Source: Nitrososphaerota archaeon
Lineage (GTDB): Archaea > Thermoproteota > Nitrososphaeria > Nitrososphaerales > UBA183
Length of the DNA: 24,444 nucleotides
Assembly (NCBI GenBank): GCA_029785685.1
Contig: JAFLZE010000016.1
Coordinates: 1 to 24,444, forward strand
Direction of reading: 5' to 3'
Below, piece by piece: positions 19,172 through 24,444 of this stretch; the stretch's first letter is position 1; the number at the start of each line of letters is the position of its first letter. The position numbers were made by a program, and so were the translations under genes. The notes below the pieces were generated by a model that was not told the origin of the DNA, made no database searches, and saw nothing but the letters and a program-made list of their open reading frames with translations.

Positions 19172-21340
19172 CTAGACGAAGATCGCGAAGAGGACTATCG
19201 CAGAGATGAACACTATGGAGATGGTGTTCAGCACCTTGATCAGCGAGTTGATGGCCGGGCCGGCGGTGTCCTTGAACGGGTCGCCGACCGTGTCCCCCAT
19301 CACGGCCGCCGCGTGGGCCGGCGTCTTCTTCCCGCCGAAGTTGCCGAGCTCGATGTACTTCTTCGCGTTGTCCCAGGCCGCGCCGCCGTTGGTCATCATG
19401 AAGGCCAGGAACACCCCGGACGCGACGCTGCCGATGAGGAGGCCTCCGAGGGCCAGGGGCCCGAGTATGAACCCTACCACCAGCGGCGTGGCCACTGCGA
19501 GCAGGGCGGGCTTTGCGAGCTCCCTGATGGCCGCCGTGGTGCTGATTCCGACGCACTTGGCGTAATCTGGCTTCGCCGTCCCCTCCATGATCCCGGGGAT
19601 CTCTTTGAACTGGCGCCTGACCTCGTTCACCATCTTGATGGCCGCGCGGCCGACCGCCTGGATGAGGAAGCTGGAGAAGTAGAACGGCAGGAGCGCCCCT
19701 ATGAAGATGCCTATCACCACCCTCGGGTCGCTCAGGGCGAAGGTGAGGCTAGCCCCCTGGGCGAGACCGTACTTCGCGAAGAGGTTGTGCTGGGCGATGA
19801 GCTTGTTCGCCTCGTCCTGGAACGCGAAGAAGAGCGCCACGGCCGCCAGTGCCGCGGACATCACGGCGAACGCCTTCGTCGTGGCCTTGGTGGTGTTCCC
19901 GACGGCGTCGAGCTCGTCGGTGACCTCCCTGACCCCCGCCTCAAGGCCTGCCATCTCGACGATGCCGTTGGCGTTGTCTGTGATGGGCCCGAAGGAGTCG
20001 ATCGACATTATCACGCCGGTGAGAGAAAGCTCCGCCATGGCTGCGACCGCCGTGCTGTAGACCCCGACCAGGATCCTCGACGACTCGGCTACGCTCGCGG
20101 GGGTTGCGTAGTAGCCTATGAAGTAGGACACCAGTATCGCGAGCACCAGGACCATCGCCGACGGGGCCGTGCTCTGGAGCCCGGTCGAGAACCCGGCGAG
20201 GAAGTTCGTCGCTGCGCCGGTCTGGCTGGCCTCGGCCACGAACTTCACGGGTCTGTAGTTGTAGGAGGTGAAGTAGTCGGCGACCCTTTCGATGGCCACC
20301 ACGACGACTATGCCGACGATCGCGCTGGCCAGGAGCGACCACCCCAGGACGCTACCCTTGAAGACGTACTCGCTGGCGACCGCGTCTATCGCCACGGCGA
20401 TGACCCCGGAGATGAGCAGCGAGGTGTTCAGGGCGCCCATGGGGTTCTTCGAGATGCTCTTCCTGATGTAGAAGCCGCCGAGTATCGACCCGACGATCCC
20501 CGACGCGCCGAGGAGGAGCGGGAACGCGAAGAGCTGGTTGGCGGTCATGAGCGAAGCCAGCGACCCGAACGCGGAGCTCCCCGACGTGATGAGGGCCGCG
20601 AGTATCAGGACCGCGACGGAGATGACCACGAAGGACTCGTAGATGTCTGCGCCCATCCCGGCGCAGTCGCCGACGTTGTCCCCCACGTTGTCTGCGATGA
20701 CGGCGGGGTTGCGCGGGTCGTCCTCGGGGATCCCGGCCTCAGTCTTCCCCACCAGGTCGGCCCCGACGTCTGCCGCCTTGGTGTAGATCCCTCCGGAGAC
20801 CCTCATGAACATCGCGATCAGAGAGGCGCCGAAGCCGAGCCCGGCGAGGATCGCCGGGGTGGCCACTATGGCGCTCTGGAACACTATGTAGAAGAGCGAG
20901 ACGCCGAGCAGCCCGAAGCCCACCACGGCCATGCCCATGACCCCGCCCCCTCGGAATGCGACGGTCAGCGCGCTGCCGAGGCCTTTCCGCGCAGCCTCCG
21001 CGGTCCGCGAGCTGGTCCTGACCGTCATGGCCATGCCGACGTAGCCTGCCAGGGCCGAGAGGAACGCCCCCACCAGGAACCCGGCAGCTGTCGCCCCGTT
21101 GGTCTTCAGGGGGAGGTCGATGAACACGTAGATCAGCACCGCGATCACCGCTGCGATGGGCGTGATCACCCTGTACTCCCTGTTGAGGAACTCGTCGGCG
21201 CCCTGCCTGACAGCGGTGGCTATCTCGACCATCCTGGCGTTCCCGGGGTCATGCCTCCTGACCGAGTAGACGAGGTACAGCGCATAGATCAGTGCGACCG
21301 CGGAGCCGCCGACCGCGAGGTAGCCGTAGTCGAAAGCCAA
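19172..21340 (-). CDS. hppA: Membrane-bound proton-translocating pyrophosphatase, K+-independent type
   Basis: HppA couples pyrophosphate hydrolysis to ion pumping across the cytoplasmic membrane. The 722-residue protein has about 16 hydrophobic helices and the family's catalytic blocks: DVGADLVGK, then DNVGDNVGDCAGMGADIYES, and near the C terminus GGAAWDNAKKYIE and GDTVGDPFKDTAGPAINSLIK. The segment GNTTKATTK has Lys at residue 485, the residue that marks K+-independent, proton-pumping enzymes (K+-dependent ones have Ala). The start is TTG 21340, with a TATA-like box at 21365-21374 about 29 nt upstream. It stands alone, downstream of deoxyhypusine synthase on the same strand. Bases 19853-19929, including the Lys485 codon, recur inverted at the window end as an assembly overlap. 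Confidence 0.96.
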   Translation of the reverse strand: MAFDYGYLAVGGSAVALIYALYLVYSVRRHDPGNARMVEIATAVRQGADEFLNREYRVITPIAAVIAVLIYVFIDLPLKTNGATAAGFLVGAFLSALAGYVGMAMTVRTSSRTAEAARKGLGSALTVAFRGGGVMGMAVVGFGLLGVSLFYIVFQSAIVATPAILAGLGFGASLIAMFMRVSGGIYTKAADVGADLVGKTEAGIPEDDPRNPAVIADNVGDNVGDCAGMGADIYESFVVISVAVLILAALITSGSSAFGSLASLMTANQLFAFPLLLGASGIVGSILGGFYIRKSISKNPMGALNTSLLISGVIAVAIDAVASEYVFKGSVLGWSLLASAIVGIVVVVAIERVADYFTSYNYRPVKFVAEASQTGAATNFLAGFSTGLQSTAPSAMVLVLAILVSYFIGYYATPASVAESSRILVGVYSTAVAAMAELSLTGVIMSIDSFGPITDNANGIVEMAGLEAGVREVTDELDAVGNTTKATTKAFAVMSAALAAVALFFAFQDEANKLIAQHNLFAKYGLAQGASLTFALSDPRVVIGIFIGALLPFYFSSFLIQAVGRAAIKMVNEVRRQFKEIPGIMEGTAKPDYAKCVGISTTAAIRELAKPALLAVATPLVVGFILGPLALGGLLIGSVASGVFLAFMMTNGGAAWDNAKKYIELGNFGGKKTPAHAAAVMGDTVGDPFKDTAGPAINSLIKVLNTISIVFISAIVLFAIFV
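19853..19929 (-). repeat. Internal copy of the 77-mer found inverted at the window end
   Basis: The reverse complement of these 77 bases equals 24368-24444; the next base differs (19930 against 24367). Here it lies in an intact hppA frame, so this is the genuine copy. Confidence 0.9.
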
Positions 21341-21364
21341 TCGAACGGTGCGCCTTTGAAGTTC

Positions 21365-21374
21365 CCTTTAAAAG
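21365..21374 (-). promoter_or_regulatory. TATA-like box of hppA
   Basis: The minus strand reads CTTTTAAAGG, centred about 29 nt before TTG 21340. It lies between the deoxyhypusine synthase stop and the hppA start, so hppA can be transcribed independently. Confidence 0.6.
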
Positions 21375-21385
21375 AATTGAGGGCG

Positions 21386-22336
21386 CTACCGTCTTCCGCG
21401 CTTCGTCATGGCGTAGGAGGCTATGAAAGGGAGGACCGTCGTCACCTCGGCGTCGATGCTGGCCTGCCTCGCGCTGACCTTCACCTTCCCCCAGGACACC
21501 GCCTCCCTGATGCGGGCTCCGCTGAGGGACCCGTCCGTCTCCTGGGCCGTGGAGACGTAGCACGCCCAGTCAAGGCCGCCCCTGAACTGGGCCCACCAGA
21601 TCGTGTGGTGCTTTGAGATCCCCCCTCCCAGGACGAGGGCCCCGGTCTCCTTCGCGTCCGAGAACATGTCAGAGAGGCGGCGCTCGTCCCCGAGGAGGTC
21701 CAGCTGGAAGTCCCTGTGGCTCTCTGCGAACAGCCATGCCTGGCTCCCCACCGCCCCGTCGGTGATCCCAGGGACGAAGACAGGCACCCCCTTCTTCTGC
21801 GCCCAGTAGAGCAGCGACCGCTCGGAAGCGAGGTCTTTGCCTATCTCTGCGGCGAGCTCCTCGGTGGTGACAGACCGCTTCCTGTCGTAGACGCGGCCGA
21901 GGAGGGGCTGCATCCGCCTCTCGATCAGCGGGCCGTAGTCCTCCAGCGGGACCAGGACGTTCCCCAGCCGGTGATAGCCGGCCTTCTTCAAACGTGCGTC
22001 GTCCATGTCGAAGCTCCCGACGTAGTAGTCCCCGAGGGTCCGGGCTATGTCGTGGTCCAGGGTGCCGCAGGTCGTGATTATCGCGTCCACCAGCCCCGCC
22101 TTCACCAGGTCGATCAGGACCCCCCTGAGGCCCGTGGCTACGATAGCGGCAGGGAAGGAGAGGAACTTGGTGCACCCCTCCCTGGAGCACATGGCCTTGA
22201 ATGTAGAAGCGACGTCGAAGAGGCTCCGCCCCATGAAGCCTCCTCCCTGGCCCATCCCATCCAGCAGAGAGGCCAGGTCGGGGGAGGCGGAGACGTGATA
22301 GTCCCGGACCTTCTCCAGCCCTTGGATCCTGGTCAT
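21386..22336 (-). CDS. dys: Deoxyhypusine synthase
   Basis: Transfers the aminobutyl group of spermidine, with NAD, to a lysine of translation factor aIF5A, the first step of hypusine formation. The 316-residue protein shows the family blocks: FMGRSLFDVA, TTCGTLDHDIAR (NAD region), VPVFVPGITDGAVGSQ, the strand LVLGGGISKHHTIWW, VSTAQETDGSLSGAR and EAVSWGKVK with the catalytic-type Lys284. The start is ATG 22336 (MTRIQGLEKVRDYHV), preceded by a TATA-like box at 22359-22368. A longer in-frame extension to 22498 has a non-protein-like Arg/Gly-rich composition and is rejected. It is divergent from the TFB-like gene by 153 nt. Polyamine synthesis genes are not in the window. Confidence 0.95.
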   Translation of the reverse strand: MTRIQGLEKVRDYHVSASPDLASLLDGMGQGGGFMGRSLFDVASTFKAMCSREGCTKFLSFPAAIVATGLRGVLIDLVKAGLVDAIITTCGTLDHDIARTLGDYYVGSFDMDDARLKKAGYHRLGNVLVPLEDYGPLIERRMQPLLGRVYDRKRSVTTEELAAEIGKDLASERSLLYWAQKKGVPVFVPGITDGAVGSQAWLFAESHRDFQLDLLGDERRLSDMFSDAKETGALVLGGGISKHHTIWWAQFRGGLDWACYVSTAQETDGSLSGARIREAVSWGKVKVSARQASIDAEVTTVLPFIASYAMTKRGRR

Positions 22337-22358
22337 CGGTGGTTCCGCCGGGGCTTGC

Positions 22359-22368
22359 GATTTTAACC
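22359..22368 (-). promoter_or_regulatory. TATA-like box of deoxyhypusine synthase
   Basis: The minus strand reads GGTTAAAATC, about 28-32 nt before ATG 22336, supporting that start over the longer open frame. Confidence 0.55.
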
Positions 22369-22489
22369 GTTCTGTGGCCAGTTTCGGAGCGCGAGTCCCT
22401 CTCCGCGCGGCCCCGCTCCGCCCCGACGTCCTCGGGCGCCCTCCCAACTGACTTCGGCGCCCCTTCGGCGAGATGCCGCCAGTCCTCCG

Positions 22490-23440
22490 GTGGAACACAT
22501 GCAGTCTCTTGAAACTCAGTCGTGCCCCGACTGCTCAGTGCCGCTGCTGGACGCCGGGGACGAGCTCGCCTGCCCGAGCTGCGGGGTGGTGAAAGAGAAG
22601 GCGGCGACCTGCACAGCGACCGGCTCGCAGCCGGATCAGCGCTACGGCCCGCAGCCCCTGGGGAGCTTCATGGGGACCTTGTGGGGGACGAAGGTCGAGC
22701 GCGCGACCAAGGGGATCACTGGCTCGAGCAGGAACTACGGGTATCTGAAGACGGTGTCAGACTTCACGGGGAGGGAGAAGGGACAGGATACGGAGTGCGC
22801 GAAGATGATCGAGAGGGTGTCAGAGAAGCTCGCCCTCCCGAAGTTCATCAGCCTTCAGGCCGCGGCGATAGCGAGGAAAGTCCTGGGGTCGGCCCGCACC
22901 AAGAGGAGGATGACCGTCGCCGAGGTGTCGGCATACTCGCTGGTGGCAGCATGCAGGATCGATGGGGTGACCTCTTCGAACGTGGGTGAGATACTCGCCG
23001 CCCACGCCGTCCTGGGGAGGAGGGTGACCACGTCGTCCATCATCCAGCTCAGCCTGGACTCCCCTGTGAGGACGTTCGCCAAGGGCCCCGAGGACTACCT
23101 GACGAGGGTCCTCGGAAGGCTGTCCATGAATCCGAACCTTGACTCGAAGCTCGCGAAGGCCGGAGCAGGGAAGGCAGCCTACTTCAACGCGGTCCGGTCA
23201 CTCGCACTCGACCTGCTATCGAGCTCCGACAGGGTCGCCATGGCAGGGAGGAGGCCGTGCGCCCTTGCGGCAGCGGCGGTGTACTCCGCTGAGGTGGCCC
23301 TGTCGATGGCCGAGTCGAGGGGAAGACGGGTGACCCAGAGGGAGATGGCTGACTGCGCGGGGACGTCGGAGTACACCATCAGGGAGCAGTGCGCCATGTT
23401 CTTCACCCCTGCGCTCGCGGAGCTGGCGAAGAGACTGTGA
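22490..23440 (+). CDS. Divergent TFB (TFIIB)-like transcription factor
   Basis: TFB recruits RNA polymerase to TATA/TBP complexes. The 316-residue product has an N-terminal zinc ribbon (C12-x2-C15, C28-x2-C31: SCPDC and ACPSC) and two cyclin-like helical repeats (about 100-195 and 205-305, with ISLQAAAIARKVLG, TVAEVSAYSLVAACR, RRPCALAAAAVYSAEVAL and VTQREMADCAGTSEYTIREQ). The ribbon-to-core linker lacks the G-P-E-W-R-like B-reader block of standard TFBs and reads GPQPLGSFMGTLWGTK instead, so this is probably a specialised or regulatory paralogue. The start is GTG 22490 or ATG 22499 in the same frame; no clear TATA box is seen at the right distance. It overlaps the pilin-like gene tail to tail by 38 bp. 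Confidence 0.8.
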   Translation: MEHMQSLETQSCPDCSVPLLDAGDELACPSCGVVKEKAATCTATGSQPDQRYGPQPLGSFMGTLWGTKVERATKGITGSSRNYGYLKTVSDFTGREKGQDTECAKMIERVSEKLALPKFISLQAAAIARKVLGSARTKRRMTVAEVSAYSLVAACRIDGVTSSNVGEILAAHAVLGRRVTTSSIIQLSLDSPVRTFAKGPEDYLTRVLGRLSMNPNLDSKLAKAGAGKAAYFNAVRSLALDLLSSSDRVAMAGRRPCALAAAAVYSAEVALSMAESRGRRVTQREMADCAGTSEYTIREQCAMFFTPALAELAKRL

Positions 23441-24212
23441 CGACGCCCTGCTCATAGAACCTCACCGCGAAGGTCGAGGATATCCCCCTGACATCGTTCT
23501 GGACCAGCTGGAGGTCGTAGCTCACCGAGCACGCCGAGGCTGCGGCGACCGAATAGGAGGCCGAGAGGGCGAACCCTTCCTCCGACGCCAAGCGGGCCTG
23601 GCTCCGGATCGCCCCGACCACCTCTGCGCCCAGAGACGCCGAAGAGCAGTTCCCCGCCGGGCGGGAGAGCGCCTGCGCGACGGCGGCCGCGGCCGCCTCG
23701 CAGCTGGAGACCGCGTCCTGAAGCCGCAGGCCGAGGTGGACGTAGTGCACTTCGCTCTTGGTGAAGTCAATCCCTGGCCCGTCGGTCCCCGAGGCGGCGT
23801 AGTGCAAGACGATGTCGAGCTCGCCTGGGACAGATCCTTCGAACGGGGCGAGGGCCGTGAGGTTGTCCACCTCGTACCCTGCCCCTCCGAGGCCGGCCCG
23901 GACCGAAACGCCGAGGCCTCCGGCCGCCTGTGAACCAGACAGCCCCCCGATGTCCAGGGCTATCGCAGACGCGGCGCTGGGGCACTGGAAGGCGGAGGAG
24001 GCGAGCAGGGCACCTGCCCCGTAGAGGACGTCGGCCCCTTCGACAGCCTCCAGGACCAGGAAGCGCTGATGCATGGCGTCAGAGGCGTCGGCCTCGGAGT
24101 AGAGCACCGCCCTGTCCTGCGCAGCCACGTACACCGCGAGGTCGCAGACCAGCAGGGCGGCGAAGACGACCGCCGCCACCATGGTCGCGCCTACGGCACG
24201 GCGCCTGACCAT
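23403..24212 (-). CDS. Secreted pilin-like protein of unknown function
   Basis: The 269-residue protein begins MVRRRAVGATMVAAVVFAALLVCDLAVY: three arginines, a short polar step and one hydrophobic helix, resembling archaeal class III (type IV pilin-like) signal sequences or an N-terminal anchor. The rest is Ala/Ser/Gly-rich with few charges and no recognised domain. Four cysteines (in FQCPS, SSCEA, GNCSS and SACSV) suggest an extracytoplasmic, possibly disulphide-bonded domain. The frame continues upstream of ATG 24212, but that stretch overlaps the upstream gene fragment and the terminal 77-mer, so it is excluded. The start overlaps the end of the preceding gene by 22 nt, suggesting an operon of surface proteins. 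It overlaps the TFB-like gene by 38 bp on the opposite strand. Confidence 0.65.
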   Translation of the reverse strand: MVRRRAVGATMVAAVVFAALLVCDLAVYVAAQDRAVLYSEADASDAMHQRFLVLEAVEGADVLYGAGALLASSAFQCPSAASAIALDIGGLSGSQAAGGLGVSVRAGLGGAGYEVDNLTALAPFEGSVPGELDIVLHYAASGTDGPGIDFTKSEVHYVHLGLRLQDAVSSCEAAAAAVAQALSRPAGNCSSASLGAEVVGAIRSQARLASEEGFALSASYSVAAASACSVSYDLQLVQNDVRGISSTFAVRFYEQGVVTVSSPAPRAQG

Positions 24213-24367
24213 GCTTCGACGTCCACCTTGAGGCTGACGAGACGGAATGAGATGGACGCGCGGACGGCGTCGACCGGAGGGGCGCCCCCGCACGTCGTCC
24301 CGTTCACCGTGGCGAGCAGGTGAACCGTGGAGTTCGACAGGTCGGCGAAGTAGGAGCAGACGGCGCT
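24191..24367 (-). CDS. C-terminal fragment of a second secreted/pilin-like protein
   Basis: Reading leftwards from the assembly junction, a frame of 58 residues runs SAVCSYFADLSNSTVHLLAT, continues through a G-T-T-C-G-G-A turn and SFRLVSLKVDVEAWSGAVP, and stops at TAG 24191-24193. The composition (Ser/Thr/Val/Ala, two Cys, N-x-S/T sites) resembles the C terminus of an exported protein. It overlaps the next gene's ATG by 22 nt, typical of coupled genes. The same frame meets a TGA just inside the terminal 77-mer, so that segment does not continue this gene. The 5' part is missing; function unknown. Confidence 0.5.
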   Translation of the reverse strand, partial: SAVCSYFADLSNSTVHLLATVNGTTCGGAPPVDAVRASISFRLVSLKVDVEAWSGAVP

Positions 24368-24444
24368 GGGAGGTCACCGACGAGCTCGACGCCGTCGGGA
24401 ACACCACCAAGGCCACGACGAAGGCGTTCGCCGTGATGTCCGCG
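24368..24444 (-). repeat. Terminal 77-nt inverted copy of hppA bases 19853-19929, probable assembly overlap
   Basis: An exact reverse complement of an internal hppA segment over precisely 77 nt, like the 77-nt duplicate at the left end. No other part of an hppA gene precedes it, so it is not a second hppA paralogue. Confidence 0.9.

Noticed and set aside
22337..22498. N-terminal extension of deoxyhypusine synthase
   Set aside because: It is Arg/Gly/Pro-rich, not family-like, and a TATA box lies between it and ATG 22336.
24213..24416. Extension of the pilin-like gene upstream of 24212
   Set aside because: It runs into the duplicated 77-mer and overlaps a better frame (24191-24367) belonging to the upstream gene.
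24368..24444. Start of a second hppA paralogue at the right edge
   Set aside because: Identity to the internal copy is exact for 77 nt and stops abruptly, with no hppA-like sequence before it; a paralogue would diverge gradually.

Overview
The window is archaeal, and the gene content points to a GC-rich relative of the Nitrososphaeria/Thaumarchaeota (TACK). It has an ESCRT-III/Vps4 (Cdv) division set, Alba, archaeal-type AspRS and IleRS, deoxyhypusine synthase, a TFB-like factor, a K+-independent-type membrane pyrophosphatase and an intron-bearing tRNA. Most genes have a TATA-like box about 25-33 nt before a TTG, GTG or ATG start, the pattern of leaderless archaeal mRNAs. I used that spacing to choose several starts. 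No ammonia-oxidation genes, transposons, integrases, CRISPR arrays or rRNA genes are visible. The placement is inference; no 16S rRNA is present.

Layout, left to right: the N-terminal part of succinyl-CoA synthetase beta (minus), divergent from alba (plus); a NusA-like protein (plus), convergent with aspS (minus); a small unknown protein (minus); cdvC and cdvB as an overlapping pair (minus); a second ESCRT-III gene with its own promoter and terminator (minus); a metallophosphoesterase and ileS (plus); a GtrA-like membrane protein, a beta-CASP metallo-beta-lactamase nuclease, a putative six-hairpin glycosidase and cysS (all minus); a 49-residue DUF5679-type protein (minus); a hairpin-rich, AT-richer gap of about 310 bp (16211-16522); an MFS transporter (plus), overlapping tail to tail with a ferritin-like di-iron protein (minus); tRNA-Cys (plus); a 274-bp gap (18898-19171) in which I recognise nothing; hppA and deoxyhypusine synthase (minus); a divergent TFB-like gene (plus), overlapping tail to tail with a pilin-like secreted protein (minus); and the end of another secreted-type gene.

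The genes are mostly housekeeping: translation (AspRS, IleRS, CysRS, tRNA-Cys, hypusination of aIF5A), chromatin and transcription (Alba, TFB-like, NusA-like), RNA processing (beta-CASP nuclease), cell division (CdvB, CdvC, CdvB paralogue) and energy (SucC, HppA). The most notable item is tRNA-Cys(GCA), which appears to carry two introns, one at the canonical 37/38 site and one inside the T-loop.

Both ends of the window are suspect. The first 77 nt are an exact direct copy of 1438-1514, and the last 77 nt are an exact inverted copy of 19853-19929. Two terminal duplications of exactly 77 nt look like k-mer overlaps of a de Bruijn assembly (k=77) at a branching or chimeric node. Sequence outside 78-24367 should not be used to extend genes.
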